A stretch of DNA of 64,000 nucleotides, taken from contig BTRK01000002.1 in NCBI GenBank assembly GCA_036245805.1, forward strand, positions 22,871,067 through 22,935,066. The letters run 5' to 3'. The translations under genes and the position numbers were made by a program. The stretch comes from Pristionchus mayeri. Lineage: Eukaryota; Nematoda; Chromadorea; Rhabditida; Neodiplogasteridae. The notes below the pieces were generated by a model. The model saw only the letters and a list, made by a program, of their open reading frames with translations, was not told the DNA's origin and made no database searches. Positions 11,801 through 22,065 of this stretch are shown in pieces. Each line of letters begins with the position of its first letter. The stretch's first letter is position 1.

Positions 11801-13298
11801 AAGTTAGTTGCCAGCAAGTTTTATTTTTTATGACCGAAAAAGTAAAATTACGCGAAAGCTGCTGGCAACTTACTTTTCGGGCAAACTACTTGCCGCAATA
11901 TTACTTTGCAATCACAGAGTCAAGATAAAATTTTAAAAGGGCATTAGAGACCTTCTTTCCTCCCAGATAGGTCGCTTCCTTGGTCGAAGAAGTTGCGAAT
12001 GCTTTGGCGGCATCGCGAGAACCTGCTACAAATTCAGGCATTTATCAATATAAAATTAGTTTTTGAACATGCCTTTTCAAATTGATTACTGTGAGAATAG
12101 AAAGCGTAGCAAGTTGGTGTGCCTCGGTGCACGAAGGAATCAGCAGAACGGAACGGAACGCTAAATGTACGGTAGCTGCCTGTCGTGCTGTGCCTTGTGC
12201 TGTGCGTGCAGGCACAGCATGACAGGCAGCTACCGTACATTTAACGTTCCGTTCCGTTCTGCTGATTCCTTTGTGCACCGAGGCACACCAACTTGCTACG
12301 CTTTCTATTCTCATAGTAACTATGAAAACCCACAACTCTCAAGCACCTTATTACAATTGCGCATTAAAACTATCGAAAATAGCTAAAAATAGAGTGGGAA
12401 TCTCACTCTTCTCGTGTCTCTTCTGGTCGACTCTCCTCGCTTCAGGTCGTGACTGCTCTCGCAAGATCATCGCTGCTGCCGAAGGAGGAGGGGCAGAGGG
12501 AGCACCCTCTCGCTGTCTGCAAACAGATACAGTACACACCATCTCAGCCTGCCATTTAAGCTATCGAAAAAGAACGAATTTGACCCACTGTTTTTAGTTT
12601 ACCAACGAATAGAGGATAATTTAATTAGCAGGAATAGAACATACTATTCTGGGAAAAGTATGAGTAAATAATGAATGGTGCACAGCAAAGTTGATTCCCA
12701 TCTCCATCTGCGACCTACTTGAATGGGGGAGCGGGTGCAGCTCCCGTGAGCATGGCGAGCACTCCCGTGGAGTCGAGATTCCCTCTCTGATTCCTCATCG
12801 ACGAGAGAGTCGTCGTCGACGTGGAAGACGTCGTGTCACTGATGGCATCCACTGAAATTGAATACGGTATTCATCTACCTATCGATAAATAATGTCAAAA
12901 TTGCAACAACAACAAAACTATACCCTAAAAGATTAACCAAATATTAACACCAAATAAGAACCCAATAAGAACTAACTGAATAGGCTAACAATTAAGCAGT
13001 AGATGGGGTACCTGGTGGAGCAGGGAGAGTCTTGCCTGGCGAGTGATCTCTCCTCATCAGAATCTGCATGGGACGAGCAGGACGGGCACTCTCTTCCTGT
13101 CGCTGCAATCGAGAGGAACGATGAAAAGAGAGACAGGGAACCACATAAATGCAGTAGGTAACACACGGTAAACTGATTCAAACAAGTTTCCTTAGATCTG
13201 GATGAACTAACGGGGTTGATTCTCCTCTCTCCCTCCCATCCTCCTCTTCCTCCTCTGCCCCTCCCTCCCCTTCCTGGATGCTGACGGCGCTCCGCCAT
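5896..13298 (-). CDS. smg-9: SMG-9-like nonsense-mediated decay factor
   Basis: A multi-exon gene encodes a homologue of SMG9, the pseudo-GTPase partner of SMG8 that controls SMG1 kinase and UPF1 phosphorylation in nonsense-mediated decay. The N-terminus is an RGG-rich start (MAERRQHPGRGGRGRGG) followed by low-complexity exons. Exons near 11.4 and 11.2 kb give SGELSEYLVNNM and a P-loop region with VIAAVGPQTTGKSTILSMIAGN (11.1-11.27 kb, GxxxxGKS). RQYVFRPSSRE, IYVSKARNIFIDCQ (10.4-10.6 kb) and VSILDEQL (10.3 kb) follow. The next exon is at 7344-7472 (VSHSVLVCHDWFIDL, matching human CHVVIVVQDWFTDL), then RPDDFRPANRLDRVALLKK and a C-terminal LTETQW...ACGAWRDQ region. The start ATG directly follows ggcttttcag, a likely trans-splice site. 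The intron 7473-10282 holds a whole collagen gene. The 30-residue basic tail is longer than in human SMG9. Confidence 0.87.
6661..6685. repeat. Poly-C tract, 25 nt
   Basis: An uninterrupted run of 25 C in a smg-9 intron; on the other strand it is a long G tract with G-quadruplex potential. Confidence 0.98.
7817..9732 (-). CDS. Cuticle collagen nested in a smg-9 intron
   Basis: A nematode cuticle collagen with the usual layout. A short cytoplasmic start (MHSGTIRGIAAATVF) and one membrane anchor (AIFINLGVILSLFVEIGEF) are followed by FQREALADITDFN. An Arg-x-x-Arg subtilisin-type site (TRQKR) precedes a Cys pair region (TTCGCTSHPNTC). A first Gly-X-Y block begins at GPVGPRG; after an interruption (VAGLTILETNKKIC) comes the main block (about 8.57-8.95 kb), ending in EYCECPKK. 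Unlike typical cuticle collagens, which stop soon after this Cys cluster, the frame continues through further exons at about 8.43, 8.02-8.36 and 7.86-7.96 kb. These add a Ser/Thr/Val-rich tail of roughly 150-180 residues, ending TLEDGTKKR before a TGA at 7817-7819. The product should be secreted by hypodermis and cross-linked in cuticle. It lies entirely inside smg-9 intron 7473-10282, same strand. Confidence 0.85.
11597..11919. mobile_element. MITE with about 34-bp terminal inverted repeats
   Basis: The left end CTCTGTGATTACAAAGTAAT... and the reverse complement of the right end CTCTGTGATTGCAAAGTAAT... match over about 34 positions with one difference. The inner part contains repeated AAGTTAGTTGCCAGCAA words in both orientations. 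No coding capacity is visible at about 320 bp, so it is a non-autonomous element in a smg-9 intron. Target duplication is not clear. Confidence 0.7.
12085..12320. mobile_element. Near-perfect long palindrome in smg-9 intron
   Basis: Two arms of about 105-110 nt, separated by roughly 15 nt, are near-perfect reverse complements (for example AACGGAACGGAACG on the left and CGTTCCGTTCCGTT on the right; AGCTGCCTGTC and GACAGGCAGCT at the tip). Both strands can fold into a long hairpin in the smg-9 pre-mRNA. It contains no gene and is most easily explained as a foldback-type miniature transposon of recent origin. Confidence 0.85.
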
Positions 13299-15313
13299 CT
13301 GAAAAGCCTCCAATTATATCAATTACAATGAAAGAAAAAGAAAAAAATATAATGAATGAAACAATTAAACACATTTTGAAATAGCCTACACGTTTTAATC
13401 TATATCATTACAGCTCAGTTATATCCTAAACGGAAGAGTTTCAAGGATTGACGATAATGTAAGCGTGAAACTTTAAAATAAACAAGAATGTCGTTCATGA
13501 GATGCGAACACGCAGTTCGCCGCATATTCTTACCGTAGCCGACCGGTAATTAGATTGAAGGTATCGTGTAATGACTTTTTAGGTTACCGTAATCAGAAAT
13601 TCTCCGATAAGTTTTTATAGAGTTGAAAATATTTGCATGTTTTCGAGGGATGGACTAGTGATACCCGTTATCACTGTATACGACTATTCCACACAGTACC
13701 GCTCTTATCAAACCATCGACAGTTCATTGTCTATTATTCGACTCTCAGTCCCGTACCGTACATCCTCCCAACTATCGCACAGTTCATACTTACAACGATT
13801 CTAATTCCCCATTGTATTGTTTCCTTCTGGACTTCAACCAAAAAGATGCCGGCCGTTCCACACTTTTAAAAGTGTGGCACAAAGTTTGCATAATTCTCTT
13901 CGGTCATCTCCCGCTCTTTCGTACGGTCAATTCAATATAGTATATTCAACAGTGAGGTCATTGCGTGCACTACACAGGTCAGTTCGAGGTCTCTATCTCT
14001 CATTCAGTGGCATTGTGAAAACAGCTACATTCGACGTTAAATGTAGTAGTAAGACAAGAAGCGATTGATGCTGTGATTAAAAATAGCATAGAAAAGAAAC
14101 CAAACTGAAATTCCATCAATCCACTTCCTGCCCCTAGGCCTGCTATTTACTAAGTAGAAGCTATCTTGAGTCCGAGGGTCCACTTACTCCCCTCTTGAAT
14201 TCAAGATCGGCAGAATCTTCCCTTTTTTCTACACGCAACTTGCTAAGCCATTCCTCTTCTATCAGATGTAAGCTCCTTATTTTAAAACAAAATTGGCCTA
14301 TGACGATTTTACAAAATTGCAGTTATTTGATTAGCAAATACAATAATACGTTCGCAGATCCCATAGAATAGTCCATCTGAAGACAGACCTCTCCAGTCTT
14401 CGTGCTCTTTCGCTTCCTCTAACTGACTGGGGGGGGGGGGGGGGGGGGGGGGTAAGTGGGAGAGCCCTCCCCCTCTCTTCTTATTATATTACTCCTTCTC
14501 TACATAACTTGAGAGATCTGACAGAGGGTCCGCTCTCAAAAATTCCCTACACACATCTACGCTATCAGCTTTTCTTTTCTCTGAGCAGTAATTAATAATG
14601 GGAGGAGGATCCATGACGACGTCTACCATCTCTCATTTGCATTCCTTTCGTGTCCCATGGGACTCTCCTCATATCGCCTCTCCTCTCTTCTCGCATAGAT
14701 GGAGAGAGAGTGAGGGAAGATGAGAGGCGAATCGCTCATTCGTCATTCCATCATTCTATCCCCCAGACTCGCCATTATCAGATCCTACGTTCTTCATTTT
14801 TCAGAGTATTCCTCCTCCTTTATCCTTAAAATACAGGCAGATACTCTCACATCGCGAATTTTATTTCCTCTCCTTAAAACTTTCCCACATCTTTCACCTG
14901 ATTTCCATCTGCACGAATCACTTAAATAGTGCTCGTAAAGAGAATAGAAACCATCTTCTCTCCGACTTCTTCTCCAATCTCATCTATCCCCTCCACTCCT
15001 CTTTAACTCCTGCCACTAGCAGGCAAATCCGTTATCACTCATTTGATGATTGGCCCTTGCAAAAGAAGGCCACCAACTGCTCCGTCCCTCCTCATCTCTT
15101 CTCCTCCCATTCACTTCCATCTTCTCCTCTGTTCCAATGATCGTCTACTCACATCTTAACCATTTCCCTACCCGTAACCTTCTCCGCTCACCTTCACCCA
15201 ACAGTTCACAATTATTGCCCGTCTAGCTCATTTCTCCAACTTCGTTCACTGAACTCACCTCATCCCATCAATCGATTGATACTCACGAGAGTATCAGCAC
15301 CTCCTCCTCTCAC
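13299..15313. other. Gene-poor interval between smg-9 and the MIF4G gene
   Basis: No exon chain could be supported here. The stretch holds a run of 24 G (14429-14452) and long pyrimidine-rich sequence (14.6-15.3 kb). It may contain the promoter of smg-9 and undetected 3' exons or UTR of the MIF4G gene. A minus-strand 47-codon open stretch near 14.5-14.64 kb ending SSYVEKE was seen but is not convincing. Confidence 0.5.
14429..14452. repeat. Poly-G tract, 24 nt
   Basis: An uninterrupted run of 24 G on the plus strand, intergenic. Confidence 0.98.
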
Positions 15314-16603
15314 CTGATTAGTATTTTCCTTGTCTTCCTCCTCCTTTCTTCTTCCCCTTGATTGATCCCTTCGTCCCAGGGGAAAGACTTCCCTCTGCTC
15401 CTTCCAGTTGTCTCTACGGCATTCTACAAGGCTCACAATGAGCGCTCTGCAATCGAATATCTCACTTTTGCCATTACAGTAGGCACTGACCGAACTCTAT
15501 TCGAAGCTCTCTCCTGAGCATTCTCCAGTAGATCGAATATGATCTGTACTCTGCATCCCTCCACTTTCTCTTCCTCGTCCTCCATCTTCCGCCCAATCTT
15601 CTCGAGCAGGAGTACCGCACATTCGATCAGATCTTCGTCCTAATGACCATGCTACCATACTCTCTTCATCAACTGTCCACTGACCGTCCAACCGATATTG
15701 ATTGATTTGAGTAGGTCGAGAACTCGATAATGCATGAACTTCATAGTAATCAGTCGTTCCAGATAGAGATGACCGATGAAACTGAAATTGGTATCTCCTC
15801 AACCCCGTCTATCGTATTCTAGAATATTCTGCTCACTTGATGTGTCCCATTCTGGCCTTTCTCAGATTTTCCGCCACTTTTCCCGATATCGTCTTGGTGT
15901 TGAAGGTTTCCTGAACTTTCTTGAGTATCTCACTCTTGAAGAGAGAGCCCGTAGAGGCATCTCGTGTCTTCCTCAGTTCTGATGAAACCTCCAAAGGAGG
16001 GAAATACGATCATTCCTCCCCGTCTTCTCTCACTTGTGCAGCGCACATCGTGGCATAAAGATGGCAGTAGGAGGGCAGCTCAACTGCAGCATCGAAGATT
16101 ATCGAGACGATCTGAATGGAAGGGGGGTGAAGGAAGGAGGAAGGGGGGAACCTCATTGAGAAGGGGACTCTCGTGTACTCTATACTCGAGGAATACAGCC
16201 ACGAGTGCCTCCTTCCTCTCAGGAGTTGACGTCCGAAGAAGACTGCGAATCGATCGAAGAAGCACCTGCATCATACTGTACATTGGAGATCCCCATCACA
16301 CCCATTACCCGATTCTTCTCCTCCTTCCCTTCTCGCTCCTTAGGCGCCCTCCATGGGTACTCATTCTGGTGCTGCCGTCCTGCACTCCCTTGTCTATCTG
16401 TAATCACAAGTTACAGTACCCCTCCCTCTCCCTCCTACCCCTACTCGATTCCTCTTCGTGCTTCTTCTTGTATTCAGCCCGTTCGCCCGCCTGTCTGATC
16501 CCTGCAGTCACAACAATCGCCTTCCCATAAGAGTGACCTCTTCCCATTCAACCATTTCCCCTCTGCCTCCCCCCTCGTCCTCTCTACCGAAGGGGGTCTT
16601 CAT
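15314..16603 (-). CDS. eIF4G/PAIP1-like MIF4G-domain protein (3' end unresolved)
   Basis: Minus-strand exons join into an MIF4G domain. A start at 16603 (MKTPFGREDE) and a basic linker containing ENEYPWRAPKE-like HQNEYPWRAPK precede the domain. RSIRSLLRTSTPERKEALVA matches the eIF4G helix VRSILNKLTPEKFEALV. IVSIIFDAAVELPSYCHLYA matches its IVDLIFEKAVDEPNFSVAYA, and MGHIKFIGHLYLERLITMKF matches LGNIKFIGELFKLKMLTE. DEDLIECAVLLLEKIGRKME matches ESLECLCRLLTTIGKDLD. The last exon seen (about 15314-15440) contains LIVSLVECRRDNWKEQREV, the helix before the eIF4G DLR-x-NW segment. MIF4G proteins scaffold eIF4A and RNA in translation. No eIF4E-binding or C-terminal MA3 region was found nearby, so a short eIF4G-like or PAIP1-like protein is favoured over full eIF4G. 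Some junctions are ambiguous. Confidence 0.7.
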
Positions 16604-16904
16604 GCTTATCTGTGGGGTCCCTCACCTCTCAATCTTCTCACTTCGCACTCTCTTATCACTTCCAACCTCTTCTTCTCTCCCCTCTCTTAATTTCAAATGT
16701 CTCTCTTCTTCTCAAACTTTTCAGTGAGTGTGTGATCTCTATATCTTCTGATCACAGTCTACATTTCTCTAGAGGTCTTCTCAGCCACCTTAAAAGGGTC
16801 CATCCGCCCTATCTGTTCTCGGAATCGTTTCTCTTCGTTTGATTGCTCATAATCAGCTTTTTTTCAATTTGTATGCCTTCTCGAGAATAGAAAGGGTATT
16901 GCAG

Positions 16905-19900
16905 ATGCTTCTCAAGCTAACACTACTCGCCTCGTTGGCGGTAGTGGCCGCTGCCAATCAGTTCCAAGTTAGTTTCCGCACACAATGTTCCAATTATGCA
17001 ACCATTGTCTTCAGTGTTCTGCTGACACCATTCTTCGTTTCGGTGTAGAGAAGCGAGTGAAGGAACTACAGAAGGATTGCAATTTCCACGAGCAGGTACA
17101 GAAACCATGCGACAGGACAATAAAACCCCATACTCAATCAACCGATATTTCAGTCTGATCAGCAGCTACTGTGCGAGTCTACCGCAGATCTAGAGAAGGC
17201 ATGGAAGGAATTCGTCGATACTGCGGATGAATACTCCAAGGTGAACATGCAAGCTTCATTTAGACATTCTACAGCGCTTCCGTCAAGGTCTTATCAGCAT
17301 TGCAACATGCTGATACTCAGACCCCTCGAGTAGTCTCGATACTAGTCATTTTGATGCAATCACCTCTCATTGCGTGCTGCATCTCCTCTCCACTCCTTCC
17401 CTCTTCAGGCAGTCAAGTCGTGTCGCGAGACTGTTCAACGGAACAAGCAGCGAGCTGGATCTCCTGTCAGGTACACACCGTAATCCTCGCCAGTCGCTCC
17501 ATATCGGTACCATACCTCCGGATATTTACACCACACACATTCAACATTTGAAAGCAATCTTTTGGGACACTTTACTCGAATTCGACAGTTTTTAACATTA
17601 TAAGTACTCGCCTGTAGTCAATTAAAACTAGGACAATGCCTACGCTGTAAAACTGTTCTTCGGCTTGCGAAGATTTGCAAAATAAGGATATAAGATGCTT
17701 AATCAGGGGAATGATGCAAACTAAAACACAACAAATAACTGCGAGGGGGTGGAAGTGAACGTGTGAAATGCCAACGGATTAGGTAACTCATGGTTAGGGT
17801 GTAGTAGGGGGCAATTGGACAGGAGATGGGGATGATGAGAGAATTAGGGCCGTCGTCCCTCTTACAACTCCTCGCGATTTCCTTCTCCACCCTCCACCTC
17901 GAGAGTTCTCATGAGCAGAAAGACGGCGAAGATGAAGAAGAGAACGAGAGCGAGGATGAGACCCACAGTGGAGACTCCTGAGGAGAGAACTACTCATGAC
18001 TGTCCCATCCCCCTTCCCTACCTCCATTCTTCTTCCCCTCCACTCTCTCTTCATTGGCGAACACGGGCGAGTTCGAGGGCGAGAGGTGACGACGATAGGC
18101 CTCCTGAAAGGAAGTAGAGAGATCCCCCTCATTCCACTTTACCATCATCCAATGGACCTTCTCTTTTCCATACCTCCTCCTCCTCATCGAGATATCTCAT
18201 CGACTCCTCTCCTCTCTCCTCATCCGAACTCGCCATGCCGTGCTCCTCCTACGGTGTTATTCATGTGATATTGTACTTTCTCCGGGTGCTTCTACACTTG
18301 CAACCACAGGGGTGGATTAGTAATATAAAGGATCACAACGCTTCGCATGCCAATATCAATCTACGTTTCCAAGCAGACGCAATAAAAATGGAGCAGTAAG
18401 AACTCCATTCCCCATCATGCACATCCCCCCGTACCTCTTCGACGGGATGGGCAGCAGTCTTCTTCTTCCTGGGGGAGATGGGAGTGCGCACGATGGGCTC
18501 ATCGGGGATAGAAGCAGCGCTCTCATTCAGCATCGAGTTGTTCGCGTCTGCAAGGGAACACCCATGACATCTCTCCCCCTCTGGATGGGATCCCCCCTGT
18601 ACACCCCTCACCTCCGGCCATCAGCTTCATCAGTTTCTTCTCGTACACTTTTCTCGTCGATTGCATGATCGGTCCCACCTGCTGCCCGTGCTGCAATCCC
18701 ATCCTCACTTCACTCCCCCATTGCTACACTGACCTCGATGAGGGCGTTTCTGAGCTCATCATTGGAGAGAGATGAGACATCGGCCATCGTCAATTGATTG
18801 GGGTAGACTACAATTAGGCCTCGATTGAACAAACAATCCGTATCAACCAAACGAGAATCGACTGAAAATATGTGAGAGAAAATGGAAATAACAGGTGACA
18901 GATGTGAATGCGTCAGTGTGAAGATCAAGAAAGAGAAATGGTACTGATGGATGTTCAAATGACAAGCCTTCTCTTCGTAACCTCAGATATTAATTGCAGA
19001 CGAAGGCGCGCACACAAACACGATCACGACGATGGACACGATGACCACGAGCGAGAGGAGGGACACAAACACAGGTATACTGCATCCCTATCTGATCACA
19101 CTTGATTGGACAACCTCCGCATCACTCAATGCATGATAGTCACCGCCATTCAGACGCGACGTAGATCACGACCCCTCCGACACCACTATCGATCATACCG
19201 GACATAACCACAGTCGCCGTAGCGTAGATCACGATCCGAACGACCCCAATGTTGACCATACCGGCCACAACCATAGGTTTGCATACTCCTGCTTCTCACA
19301 AGATGTATATAGTTCGCTTCCAGACGTCGTTCTGTAGATGATCCCAACGACGCCACGATTGATCACACTGGTCACAACCACAAGAGGCGTCACGCAGACC
19401 ATGACCCCAATGACCCCAACGTTGATCACACCGGTCACAACCACAAGAGGCGTCACGCAGACCATGACCCCAATGACCCCAACGTTGATCACACCGGTCA
19501 CAACCACAAGAGGCGTCACGCAGACCATGACCCCAACGACCCCAACGTTGATCACACCGGTCACAACCACAAGAGGCGTCACGCAGACCATGACCCCAAT
19601 GACCCCAACGTTGATCACATTGGTCACAACCACAAGAGGCGTCACGCAGACCATGACCCCAATGACCCCAACGTTGATCACACCGGTCACAACCACAAGA
19701 GGCGTCACGCAGACCATGACCCCAATGACCCCAACGTTGATCACATTGGTCACAACCACAAGAGGCGTCACGCAGACCATGACCCCAATGACCCCAACGT
19801 TGATCACACCGGTCACAACCACAAGAGGCGTCACGCAGACCATGACCCCAATGACCCCAACGTTGATCACACTGGTCACAACCACAAGAGGCGTCACGCA

Positions 19901-21381
19901 GACCATGACCCCAATGACCCCAACGTTGATCACACCGGTCACAACCACAAGAGGCGTCACGCAGACCATGACCCCAATGACCCCAACGTTGATCACACCG
20001 GTCACAACCATGGGTATAATCAAGCTTTTGTTTAATATTGGTATATCGTAGCATGAAGGATTCCGACGTTTACGATGTTAATGGTTTCAGAAATATTCAT
20101 CGAACATGAGTTAGAGATATACATCTTAATTTCGAATTTCCGTGTCCTAATATTTCCTTTCAGGAACTCACGTTCTCGTCGTTGTTCTCTGCAAGGATAT
20201 CGCGAAGATGGACAAAACCCGTGCAACCCACCTCCTATCCATCACGTGTCGCAGAAAACTGCTGACGACGACGACAGAATCATCAGGGAGAAACGTTCAG
20301 TGGTAAGAAACATACCAAAGTCCTATTTATTGTTGTTTATATATGTTTGGTGTATGTGATTGTGTATATTTGTACAACGGTAATATTTTTAAAAAAATGA
20401 TATACTAGTTAGTTGTACTCCTTGCAGGTTTTTTTCTGCCCCCCCCCCCCCAACCATTCTGATAGACCATCTTCTGTTGCATGTGATGACCCCTCTCTCC
20501 TCTCCACTCTCACCCTCAATCCCTCAAAGATACTCCCTATGGCTTGACGTCAAGGTGAAGGCTGTCGAACGTGATTCCTCGTCATCCTCTGGGGAGAAGC
20601 CCTCCTATGGAAGGGCCGACGTTCAGGAGATCACATATGATTCTCTTCCTTTGGCTAGTGTGAGCAACAAAAAGAGGGACGCCCTCCTCTCGTAGTCAGC
20701 TCTGTTAAGCAATGCTCTGCCTCTAGCACGAATAGATCACACGCACTCGTCCAACATGTACAGTTCAATTTTGAATTGTCGTATAAGTCTGTTCAATTCC
20801 CCTTATCATAATCACAGGAGCACCCTGAGCAACCCTCATTCCCCAAGACGGAGGTACGACTGTTGCGCGCCCGTCTGCAGCAGGTCGGAGACATGGATGA
20901 GGCAGCAGCAGAATCCGCCCCTCATGCTACATTCGAGGGAGACGACCACATCCGGAAGGAGGATCAGGACAATTCATCTGCCGAGAAGGGAGAGACTGAG
21001 CAGATGGAGAACAAGGAAGGAGCAGAGCTTCCCTACGAACCAGAGTTCAGTCCTGCTGATATTCCCCATCTCTCGGAATTATCCTCGGTGAATTCCGCCG
21101 AGATGCTTTCCGACCACACCCGTCCTTCTATTCATACTTCCTCCCTCGACGACGACATCATTGGACGTCCTCTACCTATGGACTCGCCCTCGTCATACTC
21201 GGTCATTGAGGACGACGACGTGGAAGATCAGGAAAGACAGCTCTCTATCGATGATGCCATCATCGATCGGACGGTGCGAGACATCAGGAGGATAAGAAGA
21301 GCACATGTGAGACATGTCGACTTCAATCAGCTTCTACTGCTTCCCGAGGCAGCCGCATTAGTCTACACGCCGCGCAGCTAG
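16905..21381 (+). CDS. Secreted histidine-rich tandem-repeat protein
   Basis: The start ATG directly follows tattgcag (possible trans-splice site). Exon 1 is a signal peptide (MLLKLTLLASLAVVAAA). Exons 2-4 (17.05-17.47 kb) encode a Cys-containing helical region (KELQKDCNFHEQ, LLCESTADLEKA, VKSCRETVQ). A phase-compatible chain continues after a 1.5-kb intron at 18999 with HKHDHDDGHDDH, then 19156-19278 and 19324-20011. The repeat unit is about 21 residues (RRHADHDPNDPNVDHTGHNH). Exons at about 20165-20303, 20555-20650 and 20820-21381 give a basic then acidic C-terminus (SIDDAIIDRTVRDIRRIRR). His and Asp spacing suggests divalent-metal binding, which is inference. No family was recognised. emr-1 lies antisense in its third-to-fourth-block intron. 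A shorter form using exons at 21600-22065 is also possible. Phase matches at five junctions support the chain. Confidence 0.6.
17862..18787 (-). CDS. emr-1: Emerin-like LEM-domain inner nuclear membrane protein
   Basis: Six exons. The N-terminus MADVSSLSNDELRNALIE followed by HGQQVGPIMQSTRKVYEKK is a complete LEM domain (about residues 1-45), which binds the chromatin protein BAF. Then come a Ser/Lys-rich linker with likely phosphorylation and nuclear-import basic motif (SPRKKKTA) and a Glu-rich segment (SSDEERGEESMRYLDEEEE). A single C-terminal membrane anchor (VSTVGLILALVLFFIFAVFL) is followed by about 16 residues ending EGNREEL. One LEM plus one C-terminal anchor at about 170-180 residues is the emerin layout; LEM-2/MAN1 proteins are longer with two membrane segments. 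The gene sits antisense within an intron of the His-rich protein gene. Confidence 0.88.
19375..20009. repeat. 63-bp tandem repeat array, about 10 units
   Basis: Ten near-identical 63-bp units (the word AGAGGCGTCACGCAGACC recurs every 63 bp from 19383 to 19950). Differences are limited to a few positions, notably CACACCGG/CACATTGG/CACACTGG and AATGAC/AACGAC. As 63 is a multiple of three, the array keeps frame and encodes about ten copies of a 21-residue His/Asp-rich unit. Two degenerate ancestor-like units lie in the previous exon (19156-19278). Confidence 0.95.
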
Positions 21382-21599
21382 TTTCCCTCCCCTCGCTACG
21401 GCGCTCTGTCACACACACACTCTCCGCATGAGCCTAGTCGCTCATTGGCCAGAATATATCCTTCCTACTTGGCTAGAATATATCCTCCGATAGTCTCATA
21501 GCAGTAGCACATAGAATATGCGCATTGCTAGTGCCGGAAATGCCACTCTTAGCAGAACATGGAAAGAATATGAGATGGTATTCAATTGGTTGCTTCCAG

Positions 21600-22065
21600 G
21601 ATGTGAAACAGTCGCGCGCGCGTCGTGGAGACTGCAGCGTCGCAGGTGAGAGATGGAGAGATTCCCATCGAATGAGCAACTATGCGAACAAAACAATCCA
21701 CAACAGTAGATCATAAATTGCAGGCAATCAGGAGATGCACAAACTACAGGAGAAATACATGAAACACTGCGAGAGGGAGAACATGTGAGTGGAAGCGAGA
21801 TAGGTTAACCGAGAAGCAGAAAATAATTGAGAAACCAGCTAGACAAACTCGTTTGTAAAAATAAGATCTTAGAGAAAGGCTAAATTTTCAGTTGCCTGCC
21901 TGATGAAGATCTGGGACCAAATGCAGCTGAAGATTTCAAGAAGCTGCACAAGGTAGATCTCAACTCCTTCTTATCTCATCTCCTATTCCATTTCAGAAGC
22001 ACGCTGCCACATATGCAGCCTACGTCCGCGAACTGTCCGCCTGCTATGGCAGTCTCAAGAACTAA
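21600..22065 (+). CDS. Alternative 3' exons for a short secreted Cys-rich isoform
   Basis: Exons at 21600-21645, about 21724-21785, about 21893-21952 and about 21997-22065 join in frame: DVKQSRARRGDCSVAG, then NQEMHKLQEKYMKHCEREN, ICLPDEDLGPNAAEDFKKL and HAATYAAYVRELSACYGSLKN before TAA. The first begins in phase 0, the phase in which the exon ending ADEYSK (17.24 kb) stops. Joined to exons 1-3 at 16905 this gives a small secreted helical protein with about six cysteines. No signal peptide or convincing start lies directly upstream, which favours an alternative end of the 16905 gene, skipping the repeat exons, over an independent gene. Either is possible. No family was recognised. Confidence 0.5.

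Noticed and set aside
15964..16530. 188-codon plus-strand ORF
   Set aside because: It is antisense to the MIF4G exons, is basic and low-complexity, and shows no family likeness.
19375..20009. CRISPR-like array of regular repeats
   Set aside because: The 63-bp units are continuous with no unique spacers, keep reading frame and lie in a eukaryotic gene; it is a coding minisatellite.
19229..20054. Long Val/Gly-rich, Thr/Pro-rich and Cys/Trp-rich reading frames over the repeat
   Set aside because: They arise because a stop-free 63-bp unit stays open in several frames; only the His-rich frame joins flanking exons in phase.
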